Assembly (NCBI GenBank): GCA_028281665.1
Contig: JANQJK010000016.1
Coordinates: 1 to 64,000 of the forward strand
Length of the DNA stretch: 64,000 nt
Source of the DNA: Hyphococcus sp.
Lineage (GTDB): Bacteria; Pseudomonadota; Alphaproteobacteria; Caulobacterales; Parvularculaceae
Direction of reading: 5' to 3'
The notes beneath the pieces were generated by a model, which saw nothing but the letters and a program-made list of their open reading frames with translations, was not told where the DNA came from and did no database searches. Below, one piece after another: positions 1 to 8,272 of the stretch. The stretch's first letter is position 1. The number at the start of each line of letters is the position of its first letter. Position numbers and translations under genes: made by a program.

Positions 1-297
1 CTTTGCGGTTCGATCAGCGAATATACGCGCGACGTTCCGTTCAAGCTTTCGAACTATACGCGGCTGCGCGCAACCGACAGTCGGATGCAGGGCTTTTTCG
101 TTTACAATCATCTTTCGCGCTGGGACGCCGTGATGGACGAGATGACCGACTGGATAAGAACGGACCGGTTAAAATCCGTACAGGACGTCACGGACGGATT
201 TCAGAATATGCCCCGCGCCCTCGCCAATCTTTATTACAGCCAGAATGTAGGCGTGCAATGTTGCTCGGTGCGGGGCGAGCCAGACGTTTGGATATGA
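1..297 (+). CDS. NADP-dependent MDR oxidoreductase, C-terminal fragment
   Basis: This is the 3' end of a gene that begins outside the window; the reading frame is open from base 1 and stops at 295-297 (98 codons visible). The visible part reads LCGSISEY near its start and MQGFFVYNH further on, then a region matching the final helix of leukotriene B4 dehydrogenase/curcumin-reductase-like medium-chain reductases, where a conserved MQGF segment precedes a C-terminal stretch on decreasing activity loops. Such enzymes reduce enones with NADPH in the cytoplasm. A second member of the family lies at 9085-10098. The next gene follows after 12 bases on the same strand, so the two are probably co-transcribed. 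Family assignment rests on only about a third of the protein. Confidence 0.7.
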   Translation, partial: LCGSISEYTRDVPFKLSNYTRLRATDSRMQGFFVYNHLSRWDAVMDEMTDWIRTDRLKSVQDVTDGFQNMPRALANLYYSQNVGVQCCSVRGEPDVWI

Positions 298-309
298 AAG
301 GAAATGACC

Positions 310-759
310 ATGGGCGACAATCCTAACATCCGCTTTCAACGCGCCAACTACATCGTTAGGGATCTGGATGAAGCGCTAAAATTTTATAATGACGTATTAG
401 GATTTGAAGTTGAATTCACGGCCGATTCAAAAGAAGACTCATATTCCTATCCTGTTTTCCAGATTGATAAGGCGGCGAAGATGCGTTGGGCGACGCTGAC
501 TGCGCCGAACCAACCCCGTGTGATGGCGCTGACCGAGGTTAAAGGCGTGCCTATTGAGCCGGCGCCGCATCCGCGTCGCGCCGCAATCGTACTGAATATT
601 GCAGATATTGATGCGGTGGTTTCTGGCGCCAAAAAGCTTGGCCTTCATGTCTATGACGAAGAACGGCTTGAGACGCACGACGGCAGGCTCGGACGCGAAG
701 TTGGCATTGTCGATGCGGATGACAACCTTGTTGTAATCTACCACATACCAGACAACTAA
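310..759 (+). CDS. VOC/glyoxalase-fold protein
   Basis: A 149-residue single-domain member of the vicinal oxygen chelate superfamily. The start RANYIVRDLDEALKFYNDVLG and the later NIADIDAVV and VGIVDADDNLVVIYH segments are the two beta-alpha-beta-beta-beta halves typical of glyoxalase, extradiol dioxygenase and epimerase relatives. Substrate cannot be told. I chose ATG 310 over ATG 304 because AAGGA at 298-302 is then seven bases away; it would be too close to 304. It lies between an MDR oxidoreductase fragment and an MFS carrier on the same strand, an arrangement that suggests a shared catabolic transcript. A larger two-domain VOC protein is encoded at 10095-10985. Confidence 0.8.
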   Translation: MGDNPNIRFQRANYIVRDLDEALKFYNDVLGFEVEFTADSKEDSYSYPVFQIDKAAKMRWATLTAPNQPRVMALTEVKGVPIEPAPHPRRAAIVLNIADIDAVVSGAKKLGLHVYDEERLETHDGRLGREVGIVDADDNLVVIYHIPDN

Positions 760-770
760 AGAGCTATTTT

Positions 771-2135
771 ATGAGCGACACGACTGCAACCGAAGCTGTT
801 GCCGTGACGAGCGCCGCAAAGCCTTATCCGAAACCTTCGGCGGCTTGGTTTCTGGTGTCGATGCTAACCCTTGCATATATCTTCAGCTTCGTTGACCGCT
901 ATGTCCTTGGTTTGTTGATCGAGCCAATCAAAGCGGATCTTGGACTGACGGATGAGCAGATTGGTTTGATTATGGGCCCCGCCTTTGGCCTCATCTATGC
1001 CTTCAGTGGGCTCTTTATCGGCTGGTTCGTCGATAACTGGCGGCGCACTTGGATCGTCGGCATTGGTATGGTGATCTGGTCGATGGCGACGGCAGTCTCG
1101 GGGCTGGCCGCGAATTTCTGGCAACTCTTTTTTGCGCGCATGACTATCGGCGCGGGCGAGTCGGTGTTAAGCCCTGCGGCGTTTTCAATGATTGCGGACA
1201 GTTTTCCGGAGGAAAGGCGCGGCAAACCGATTGCCTTCTATACGGCGGCGCTGACGCTTGGCGCCGGCATTGCCTCGTTGATTGGCGGCGCCGTCCTTTT
1301 ATGGGCAAAGACAACCAATGGCGTGTCCTTACCGCTTCTTGGTTTGCTCGCCCCGTGGCAGCTGGTATTTATGACAGTTGGCTTGCCGGGCGTTTTGTTG
1401 GCGGTCTATTTCTTTTTTATCAAGGAACCTGAGCGCCGCCCGAGCGTCGGAGGCAACGAAAAGTTGCAAGGCGCAAGCATATTTAAAGCTTGGGGGTACG
1501 TTGCCCAAAACGGCGCGACGTATTTCACTTTCGTTTCTTTAGTTATGGTGATGACCATCCTGGCTTACAGCCAAGGCTATCTTCCTTCGACGTTCGAACG
1601 CGTCTGGGGCTGGGAGCGGGAGCAATATGCATTCATCAACGGCGTTACGCTGCTTATTCTCGGGCCCGCCACTGTTCTGACGGTGGGCTACCTTTCCGAC
1701 AAATGGATGCAATCGGGCGCGCGTGACGCGCCGTTTCGTCTGATGGTGATTGGTTTTCTAATTATGGCGCCTACGCAGACGATCGCGATGTTGATGCCGA
1801 CGGGAGTCGCGGCGTTTGCCGTCCTTTGCTTGAACACAGTCGGCATCGGTATGGTGAGCGCCGTCGGCGTGACAGCGCTGTTATTGATCACGCCTTCGCA
1901 AATTCGCGGGCAAGTGCTGGCGCTTTATTACATGACGATCAGTTTGTCTGGCCTGTTTTTGGGGCCGACAACTGTCGGCACGCTGTCAACGCGCGTCTTC
2001 GGCGAAGACAATCTTAATCTTGCCATGGCCGCGGCTCCCGCAATTTACGGCGCTATTCCGCTGTTGCTGATTCCTGTTACACGGCGACTTTATTTGCGAC
2101 ACATGCGCCGTCTTACAGACGAGAGTGAAGCATGA
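771..2135 (+). CDS. MFS transporter
   Basis: A 454-residue major facilitator with about twelve hydrophobic segments. The N-terminal part has the family pattern of helix 1 ending in FVDRYVLGLL and a loop 2-3 motif with GWFVDNWRRT (the G-x-x-x-D-x-x-x-R type signature). The overall look is that of the spinster/hexuronate-like carriers often found beside aromatic or organic acid catabolic genes. It probably imports the substrate or an intermediate across the inner membrane. It starts 11 bases after the VOC gene with AAAGAG upstream. A second, unrelated-looking MFS carrier is encoded at 18023-19471. Confidence 0.88.
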   Translation: MSDTTATEAVAVTSAAKPYPKPSAAWFLVSMLTLAYIFSFVDRYVLGLLIEPIKADLGLTDEQIGLIMGPAFGLIYAFSGLFIGWFVDNWRRTWIVGIGMVIWSMATAVSGLAANFWQLFFARMTIGAGESVLSPAAFSMIADSFPEERRGKPIAFYTAALTLGAGIASLIGGAVLLWAKTTNGVSLPLLGLLAPWQLVFMTVGLPGVLLAVYFFFIKEPERRPSVGGNEKLQGASIFKAWGYVAQNGATYFTFVSLVMVMTILAYSQGYLPSTFERVWGWEREQYAFINGVTLLILGPATVLTVGYLSDKWMQSGARDAPFRLMVIGFLIMAPTQTIAMLMPTGVAAFAVLCLNTVGIGMVSAVGVTALLLITPSQIRGQVLALYYMTISLSGLFLGPTTVGTLSTRVFGEDNLNLAMAAAPAIYGAIPLLLIPVTRRLYLRHMRRLTDESEA

Positions 2136-2199
2136 TCCGCGTCCGAAAAAGCTAATCCCAAAGTATTGGAGTTATTGGACGCTCACTAGGGAGGAGTGG

Positions 2200-2803
2200 A
2201 TGGCAGACGAAATGAATTCGAGGCTCTCGCGCCGCGGTTTGCTCGCCGGCGGGGCTGTGTTGGGGACCGCCGGTTTGACGAGTGGCGCCACGATGCAGGA
2301 CGGCCCCGGCGACGATTCGTTTTCAGTGCCGGGCAACGGTAAGGATTACGCCCGCGTGCCGCTGAAAAAGGACGTCGTTTCCGTATCGGCCATCCAGTCT
2401 CGCGTGCGCGCCGTTGACGGCGGTTCGCCGCGCCGCGGCATTCGCGAAAATCTGAACCACACGGTCGAACTCATCGACAAGGCGCAGTTTTACGGCGGCA
2501 AGAAAGATCTGCTGTGCTTTCACGAGTTTCCCATCACCGGATGGTCGACCTGGGACCGGGACGAGGTGCTGCGCCTGGCGCTGGAGATTCCCGGGCCGGA
2601 GACAGAAGTCATCTCCAAAAAAGCCCGGGAATATGGCTGCGTTCCGCGCCCGCCATCAGATCCCCGACGTACATATGGGGCTCTATAAGCCGGTTTTCGA
2701 TCAGTACAGTCCGCGCTATGCGCCCGGGCTGTTTACGGATTACCAGCTGACAAGTCTCAGCGACGCGAAAACCTATCTCGACGGCAAGAACGGCTGGAAA
2801 TAA
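2200..2803 (+). pseudogene. Tat-exported carbon-nitrogen hydrolase, internally deleted and frameshifted
   Basis: The gene starts at ATG 2200 behind GGAGGAG (2190-2196) with a twin-arginine leader (SRLSRRGLLAGG). The frame then reads through the first third of a nitrilase-fold protein, including the LLCFHEFPITGW strand with the catalytic Glu, up to KKAREYGC near 2640. From 2642 the sequence continues one frame later with FRARHQIPDVHMGLYKPVF and runs to a stop at 2801, which is the expected extreme C-terminus of the same family. Roughly half of the protein, including the part that would hold the Lys and Cys of the triad, is absent. The simplest reading is an internal deletion of several hundred bases with an out-of-frame join. 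An intact relative is at 40743-41852. Confidence 0.8.
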
Positions 2804-2809
2804 AGCGCG

Positions 2810-3793
2810 CTACTCATCACGCGTGCAACTCGCCTGCACCCATCGAAGATTGAGCGCGATGCGTTTCGCGTCAGGGGACGTCCAGACGTAAGACCGCGCC
2901 GCGTCGTCGCCGTCGCGATACGCATAGAGAACGAGGCTGTTCCGGTTGTACCCGGTCGGCCAGACGACATTACGCATTTTAAGACCAACCTTTTGCGGCC
3001 GGCGTTCGTCAGTCGTAACCCAGATCCATCCGCCCTGGTCATGGATCTCAAGATCGTTGTTGAACGTCCATTCGTCGTCGCCGGACCTTTTCTTGACGCT
3101 GACCCAGCATGAAAACTCGGAGGCGCGGTTGTTTTTGTGCGGCACGCCGGCGCGATTGCCGAATACGTAGGCGCCGTCTTCGTCGACAGCGCGGTCAGCG
3201 ATCCAGATTGAGCTGTCTGACAAATGAAGGTCGTCGTTGATGACTATTTTCTTGCCCGTTCGAGACGACGTAAACGAGCAGGCGCCTTCCTTCATGTATC
3301 CGGTGAACTGGTCGATCTCGCGCTTCCAGAACACTTCGCAGCCGGGGCGGATAATCATGTCATCCAGCGTTAATCCGTCCAGCTTCGACGGATCGATATG
3401 AGCGTCGATCAGCGCTTCCGGGTTTTTCGGCGTGTAGATGGTAAGCCGGATCGCGTTTTCGTCGTAGTCCGGTTGAAACGAATAAATCCGCTGGCGGTAA
3501 ATATCGGACGGGTCATTATTCTGATATTGTTGAATGTAAAACGTCTCCCCCGGAAAATTTGCCAGCTTTACGGGATGAAAGATATGATGCGTGCGCTCAT
3601 GGCGGTCTTCCTCAGGAATGTCCAGCCGCTTTTCAAAGTAGACCTGCTCCTGATTGTCGTAGCGTCCGGGGAACATAACCATCATTTCCCGAAAATCGCG
3701 GTCAAGGATGTCGTTGGCGGGCGATGCAGACTGTCCATGGGTCTGGCCGTAAACAAGGCCGCCGAAGAACACGAAAAGGAAAAATCTGGTCAT
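2810..3793 (-). CDS. Exported CpcT/CpeT-family (bilin lyase-like) protein 1
   Basis: A 327-residue protein with an N-terminal signal peptide (MTRFFLFVFFGGLVYG). The mature part carries the whole signature of the CpcT/CpeT chromophore lyase family: GRYDNQEQVYFEKR, YIQQYQNNDPSDIYRQRIYSF, a PGCEVFWKRE segment, and DRAVDEDGAYVFGN near the C-terminus. In cyanobacteria these lipocalin-like barrels attach phycobilins to cysteines. There is no phycobilisome gene here, so binding or handling a bilin-like or other hydrophobic ligand in the periplasm is the inference. I chose ATG 3793 because AGGAGGG lies ten bases upstream. It is divergent from the LeuC-type gene across palindrome 3858-3873. Two more family members are at 21168-21812 and 26141-26806. 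Confidence 0.82.
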   Translation of the reverse strand: MTRFFLFVFFGGLVYGQTHGQSASPANDILDRDFREMMVMFPGRYDNQEQVYFEKRLDIPEEDRHERTHHIFHPVKLANFPGETFYIQQYQNNDPSDIYRQRIYSFQPDYDENAIRLTIYTPKNPEALIDAHIDPSKLDGLTLDDMIIRPGCEVFWKREIDQFTGYMKEGACSFTSSRTGKKIVINDDLHLSDSSIWIADRAVDEDGAYVFGNRAGVPHKNNRASEFSCWVSVKKRSGDDEWTFNNDLEIHDQGGWIWVTTDERRPQKVGLKMRNVVWPTGYNRNSLVLYAYRDGDDAARSYVWTSPDAKRIALNLRWVQASCTRDE

Positions 3794-3857
3794 GAGACGA
3801 ACTCCCTCCTGTATGCGGAACACAGCCCTTGAATTCAGGCCATCGCAATCTCACATA

Positions 3858-3873
3858 AAATGGTATATCATTT
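3858..3873. promoter_or_regulatory. Palindrome A1, candidate GntR operator
   Basis: The sequence is AAATGGTATATCATTT, one mismatch from a perfect inverted repeat. It lies 64 bases before the start of the CpcT/CpeT gene on the minus strand and 54 before the LeuC-type gene on the plus strand, so it can control both. It is one of eight copies in the window. The binding protein is inferred to be the GntR/UTRA regulator at 14507-15298. Confidence 0.75.
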
Positions 3874-3927
3874 AGCGGCCGCCGTGAACCGCCCCCTTGC
3901 GGGCATGTGCGAACAGGAACCATTTCT

Positions 3928-5346
3928 TTGACTGCGACGCTCTTTGACAAGCTTTGGGCTATTCACGCCGTTGCGGACGATGGCGACGGCGCGGGCCTGA
4001 TCGCGGTCGATCGGGTCATGCTGCACGAACGCACAGGCGGCGTCGCCTTGCGCGCGCTTGCAGAGGCGGGGCGCGCGCCGCTGGCGCCAGGTCGTGTTTT
4101 TGCGGTGATGGATCACATCGTGTCCTTCCGCAGCGGACGCGGCCGCGATGAGGCCCGCTCGCCCGGCGGCGCGAATTTTATTACGGAAACCCGCGCAATG
4201 GCGACGGACGCCGGCGTAAATCTTGTGGATACCGATGACGCGCGCCAGGGCATTGTGCATGTCATCGCCCCGGAACTTGCCGTCGCCTATCCGGGCGTCA
4301 GCATTATCTGCCCCGACAGCCATACCTGTAGCCTCGGGGCGCTTGGCGCACTGGCGATCGGGGTCGGCTCCAGTGTCGCTGAGCATGCAATGGCGACCGG
4401 CGTGATGCGTGTCGAGCGGCCGGAGCAAATGCGAATTCGCGTTGACGGCGCGTTGGATAGCGGGGTGACGGCGAAAGATCTGGCCCTGCATATCATCAGC
4501 GCATACGGCGCCGACGGCGCCCGGCGTCGCGTCGTTGAATATGCCGGCGGCGCCATTGATGCGCTAAGCATCGAAGAGCGTCTCACGCTGTGCAATCTTG
4601 CTGTTGAGTTTGCCGCCTTTACCGCGCTGATCGCGCCGGACGAAAAAGTGATTGATTATATTAAGGGGCGCCCCTTTGCGCCGGCGCCGTCGCACTGGGA
4701 CGATGTGGAGAAGGGGTGGCGCGCGCTTCGGAGCGATGACGATGCGGAGTACGATTCTGAAATCCTCATCAATGCGGCGTCAGTGAAACCGATGATCAGC
4801 TGGGGCACGAGCCCCGAGCAATGTACCGGCGTCAATGGCGTGGTGCCCGCTGTCGAATCGCTGCCTTCGCACAAGCGTGAGCAGGCGGCGAAGGCGATGA
4901 CGTATATGGACGTGTCGCCAAATGAGCGCATAGGGGATCTCTGCGTAGACGGCGTATTTATAGGGTCTTGCACAAACGGGCGCTTGTCCGATCTGCGCGC
5001 CGCTGCTGAAGTGTTGCGCGGGCGCAAGGTTGCGCCCGGCCTGCGCGCCGTCTGCGTTCCCGGCTCGAAAGCCGTCCGTCGCGCCGCTGAGGCGGAAGGC
5101 ATTGACGCCGTGTTCATGGCGGCCGGCTTCGAGTGGGGCGAGCCCGGCTGCGCAATGTGTTTTTACGCAGGCGGCGAGACGTTTCCGCCGGGATCGCGGG
5201 TTGTTTCCTCCACCAATCGAAACTTTGAGGGCCGGCAGGGGCCGGGCGTGCGAACGCACCTCGCCAGTCCGGCAACTGTTGCGGCGAGCGCCGTTAAAGG
5301 AAAGATCGCCGGAGCCTTCGCGCAACTGGAGGACGCGGCGACATGA
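3928..5346 (+). CDS. LeuC-type hydratase large subunit (aconitase family)
   Basis: A 472-residue [4Fe-4S] dehydratase subunit. The three cluster cysteines are present: Cys348 in GSCTNGR and Cys408 and Cys411 in GCAMC, nearly the same positions as in Escherichia coli LeuC. The CPDSHTCSLGALG active-site segment is also clear. TTG 3928 gives the usual start MTATLFDKLW and has AGGA upstream; the alternative GTG 3907 adds seven odd residues. The canonical MDHNVPT segment is MDHIVSF here, a change near the substrate site. There is no leuA or leuB nearby, and the gene is controlled from palindrome A1, so a catabolic hydratase (as for citraconate or dimethylmaleate) is more likely than leucine synthesis. 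The stop overlaps the next start by four bases. Confidence 0.88.
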   Translation: MTATLFDKLWAIHAVADDGDGAGLIAVDRVMLHERTGGVALRALAEAGRAPLAPGRVFAVMDHIVSFRSGRGRDEARSPGGANFITETRAMATDAGVNLVDTDDARQGIVHVIAPELAVAYPGVSIICPDSHTCSLGALGALAIGVGSSVAEHAMATGVMRVERPEQMRIRVDGALDSGVTAKDLALHIISAYGADGARRRVVEYAGGAIDALSIEERLTLCNLAVEFAAFTALIAPDEKVIDYIKGRPFAPAPSHWDDVEKGWRALRSDDDAEYDSEILINAASVKPMISWGTSPEQCTGVNGVVPAVESLPSHKREQAAKAMTYMDVSPNERIGDLCVDGVFIGSCTNGRLSDLRAAAEVLRGRKVAPGLRAVCVPGSKAVRRAAEAEGIDAVFMAAGFEWGEPGCAMCFYAGGETFPPGSRVVSSTNRNFEGRQGPGVRTHLASPATVAASAVKGKIAGAFAQLEDAAT

Positions 5347-5978
5347 CCGATCGTCGACCCTTCACCAGGCACGTGGGCGTTGCGGCGCCGATGCTTGCAG
5401 ACAATATAGATACCGACCAGATCATTCCTTCCCGTGAAATGAAGTCGGTCAGCCGTGACGGCCTCGGCGAAGGTCTCTTCGCCGGGCAACGCTATATCGA
5501 TGCTCATTCGCGCAGCCCTGATCCGGCGTTTGTTCTCAACAAGCCTGAATACAAGAACGCATCCATACTGCTTTCCGGCGCGAATTTCGGGTGCGGCTCA
5601 TCGCGCGAGCATGCTGTGTGGGCGCTCGCCGAGTTCGGCGTGCGGTGCATTGTTGCGGAGTCCTTCGGCGAAATATTTCATGGCAATTGCGGACAGAACG
5701 GCGTTTTGCCAATCGCGCTTTCCAAGGACAAGATTGCTGCGCTGACGGCCTATGTCGAAAGCGCGCCGCAGCAAAACACGCTGTGCATCGATCTTGAAAA
5801 ACAGACCCTCACTGCGAGTACAGAATCGGCGATCGAGTACCCGTTCGACGTAAATCCCTATCAGAAGCGCCTGTTGCTGGACGGGCTTGATCCGATTGGC
5901 CTGACGTTGACGCGCCGGGAAGAGATTGCGGCGTTTCTTGATAAGGACGCCGCCTGGCGCCCCTGGATATACGAATAG
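5343..5978 (+). CDS. LeuD-type hydratase small subunit
   Basis: A 211-residue partner of the preceding large subunit; the genes overlap by ATGA, which implies coupled translation. It has the LeuD swivel-domain features: DNIDTDQIIPSREMK, the GANFGCGSSREHAVWAL loop that binds the substrate carboxylate, and FHGNCGQNGVLP. With the large subunit it should form a heteromeric hydro-lyase adding or removing water on a branched 2-alkylmaleate or 2-alkylmalate type acid. Isopropylmalate isomerase is the best-known member, while 2,3-dimethylmaleate hydratase DmdAB of nicotinate fermentation belongs to the same family. The gene ends 12 bases from the convergent CaiB gene. Confidence 0.88.
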   Translation: MTDRRPFTRHVGVAAPMLADNIDTDQIIPSREMKSVSRDGLGEGLFAGQRYIDAHSRSPDPAFVLNKPEYKNASILLSGANFGCGSSREHAVWALAEFGVRCIVAESFGEIFHGNCGQNGVLPIALSKDKIAALTAYVESAPQQNTLCIDLEKQTLTASTESAIEYPFDVNPYQKRLLLDGLDPIGLTLTRREEIAAFLDKDAAWRPWIYE

Positions 5979-5990
5979 ATTATTCTTGGA

Positions 5991-7202
5991 TCATTCTGCG
6001 GCTTTCACCGCGCCGGCGGCGCCGTCGATGATCCGCCGTGCATACATGTCTGCAATTTCGTCTGCGCTAAAGCCGAGTTCCGCAAGAATGTCCGAGTTGT
6101 GTTCGCCGATGGTCGGCGGATCCAGCAGTTTGCCCGGACGCGCACTGTCAAGGCTGATCGGCAGGGCCGGCAATGCTGCGGCGTCACCGTCCGGTATCTG
6201 CATATCGATCATGCCGCCGCTGGCGGCAAGATGCGGATCGTCAATGAGGTCTTCCGGTTTCGCGATGGGCGCAAAAGGCAGTCCGGAGTGTTCAAGTTTT
6301 TCCATCAGCTCTTGTTTGCTGAAGGTTGAGAAAAGCGCTCGAATGCGCGGCAGGATATCGTCGCGCCGCGCAACTCTGTCGTTGTTGGACGCAAGGCTTT
6401 GATCGCCTGCCCAGTCGTCAAGTCCGAACGCCTCACAAAAGATGCGCCACTGCGTGTCTGAAACGACGCCAACAAAGACCTTCTCGTCGTCTTTTACATC
6501 GAAGACGTCATAGACGGCCCAGGCCGAGATGCGCGCCGGCATCGGCGCCGCCGGGGCGCCGGTGACGGCGAGTTGTGCGATATGCTGGCCCACCATGAAA
6601 ACCGTTGTCTCAAAAAGCGACGCGGCGACATGTTGCCCTTTCCCAGTCCGCTCGCGCTCGTGGAGCGCCGCCAGCACGCCGATGGCGCCGAACATGCCGC
6701 CCGTGATATCAATGACCGACGATCCGGCGCGAAGGGGCCGACCCGGCGGGCCGGTCATGTAGGCGAGGCCGCCCATCATCTGCGCGACTTCGTCGAGCGC
6801 CGTTCTGTGCGCGTACGGACCGCCTAGAAAACCTTTTTCGGAGCAGTAGATCAGTCGCGGATTGCGTTTCGACAGCGCGTCATATCCAAATCCAAGCTTG
6901 TCGAGGGCGCCGGGCCGAAAGTTTTCAATGAAGATGTCCGCCTTGTCGATCAGTTGCAGGGCGATGTCCGCGCCTTCCTTCGACTTCAGCTCAATGGAGA
7001 GACTTTTCTTGTTCCGGTTGTACATCAGAAAATATCCGGCGCCCGATCCGCGAAGGCGCCGCGTTTTGTCCCCGCCAATCGGCTCGACCTTGATCACCTC
7101 TGCACCGAGATCGGAAAAAATGAGGCCCGCCGCCGGTCCCATCACCATATGGGTGAATTCGACGACTTTCAGGCCGTCCAGTGGTTTTGCTCCCGCTGTC
7201 AT
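5991..7202 (-). CDS. CaiB/BaiF family III CoA-transferase 1
   Basis: A 403-residue formyl-CoA-transferase-like enzyme. It opens with KPLDGLKVVEFTHMVMGPAA and has the nucleotide-like EVIKVEPIGGD segment and the putative catalytic Asp in ALDEVAQMMGG. These enzymes move CoA from one thioester to a free acid through an aspartyl anhydride, without ATP. Start ATG 7202 is chosen because the next upstream in-frame ATG lies inside palindrome A2 and would add 14 unconserved residues. It is divergent from the HMG-CoA-lyase-type gene. Two further CaiB enzymes lie at 30155-32463. It could activate the acid produced by the neighbouring LeuCD-type hydratase for the lyase. Confidence 0.9.
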   Translation of the reverse strand: MTAGAKPLDGLKVVEFTHMVMGPAAGLIFSDLGAEVIKVEPIGGDKTRRLRGSGAGYFLMYNRNKKSLSIELKSKEGADIALQLIDKADIFIENFRPGALDKLGFGYDALSKRNPRLIYCSEKGFLGGPYAHRTALDEVAQMMGGLAYMTGPPGRPLRAGSSVIDITGGMFGAIGVLAALHERERTGKGQHVAASLFETTVFMVGQHIAQLAVTGAPAAPMPARISAWAVYDVFDVKDDEKVFVGVVSDTQWRIFCEAFGLDDWAGDQSLASNNDRVARRDDILPRIRALFSTFSKQELMEKLEHSGLPFAPIAKPEDLIDDPHLAASGGMIDMQIPDGDAAALPALPISLDSARPGKLLDPPTIGEHNSDILAELGFSADEIADMYARRIIDGAAGAVKAAE

Positions 7203-7230
7203 CGAAAATGTCCGGTTGGTGCGCCCTTGA

Positions 7231-7246
7231 ATTTGATATATCATTT
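7231..7246. promoter_or_regulatory. Palindrome A2, candidate GntR operator
   Basis: The sequence ATTTGATATATCATTT keeps the core and right arm of the motif, with two changes in the left arm. It is centred between the divergent CaiB gene (start 28 bases away) and the HMG-CoA-lyase-type gene (54 bases away). Confidence 0.65.
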
Positions 7247-7300
7247 CATAAGTCCCCCCTTGCGCGCAAGCGGCGAAAATCGGTCAATTGGCTTAAATTT

Positions 7301-8233
7301 ATGAGCAATTCTAAGGTGTTGATCAGCGAAGTTGGTCCACGGGACGGGCTGCAGAACTGCGCAGCCACGATGCCGCTGGACATCAAGAAAAAGTGGATCG
7401 CGGCCGAGGCGGCGGCCGGCGTCACTGAGATTGAGGTCGGCTCCTTTGTTTCCCGCAAGCTATTGCCGCAAATGGCCGATACAGGCGACGTGGTGGAATT
7501 CGCGAAGACCATTCCGGGGCTGACCGTTGCCGTGCTGGTCCCGAATATGCGCGGCGCCGAAGCCGCAGTCGCCGCCGGCGCGCACAAGGTGACGTTGCCC
7601 CTGTCAGTCAGCGAAACGCACTCCCTGAAAAATATTCGCCGAACCCATGATCAGGTTATTGATGAAGCGCGCGCCATTGCCGAATATTTTTCGGGATTAC
7701 CGGCAGACGAGCGACCCCATTTCGAAGGGTCGTTGTCGACGGCGTTTGGTTGCACCCTGGAAGGGCCGATTGAGCTGAGCACGATCCTGCGCCTCGCCGA
7801 ACGTCTCCTTGAAGCGGGCTGCGATGAGATCGGCGTTTCCGATACCACGGGCTACGGCGACCCGGCGTCGATCAGGACGATGATCCGCGAGGTGCGCGGT
7901 GTCGTCGGCGACGACAAGCTGCAAGGCGTCCACCTGCACAATACGCGCGGCCTCGGCCTCGCCAACGCGCTCGCCGCGTTTGAAGAAGGCATAACGACGT
8001 TCGACTCCTCTCTTGGCGGTCTCGGCGGCTGTCCGACGGCGCCCGGCGCCAGTGGCAATATCGTGACGGAAGATTTGGTCTTCATGTTTGAGTCCATGGG
8101 TGTTGCGACGGGTATTGATCTCGAAAAACTGCTCAAGTGTCGCGAGATTGTCGCCGCGGGCGTGCCGGACGAAGAGCTATACGGGTTTTTGCCGCGCGCC
8201 GGTCTGCCGCTCGGGTTTGTCGGCGCGGGGTAA
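7301..8233 (+). CDS. HMG-CoA lyase family protein
   Basis: A 310-residue TIM-barrel lyase of the HMGL/DRE group. The N-terminal GPRDGLQN loop carries the base and metal ligand, and GLGGCPTAPGASGN is the family signature with the active-site cysteine. The known enzyme splits 3-hydroxy-3-methylglutaryl-CoA into acetyl-CoA and acetoacetate; relatives split other tertiary hydroxyacyl-CoAs. ATG 7301 gives the natural start MSNSKVLISEVGPRDG. Placed beside a CaiB transferase and the LeuCD-type pair, it is well suited to cleave a branched hydroxyacyl-CoA made by those enzymes. Substrate is inferred, not shown. Confidence 0.9.
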   Translation: MSNSKVLISEVGPRDGLQNCAATMPLDIKKKWIAAEAAAGVTEIEVGSFVSRKLLPQMADTGDVVEFAKTIPGLTVAVLVPNMRGAEAAVAAGAHKVTLPLSVSETHSLKNIRRTHDQVIDEARAIAEYFSGLPADERPHFEGSLSTAFGCTLEGPIELSTILRLAERLLEAGCDEIGVSDTTGYGDPASIRTMIREVRGVVGDDKLQGVHLHNTRGLGLANALAAFEEGITTFDSSLGGLGGCPTAPGASGNIVTEDLVFMFESMGVATGIDLEKLLKCREIVAAGVPDEELYGFLPRAGLPLGFVGAG

Positions 8234-8272
8234 TGAAAGCGTCGCGTATCGCAGCAGTGCGGGCGCCGGTAT

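Noticed and set aside
3928..5978. Leucine biosynthesis operon
   Set aside because: No leuA or leuB nearby, catabolic neighbours, an A palindrome at the promoter and an altered active-site segment argue against it, although the enzyme family is the same.
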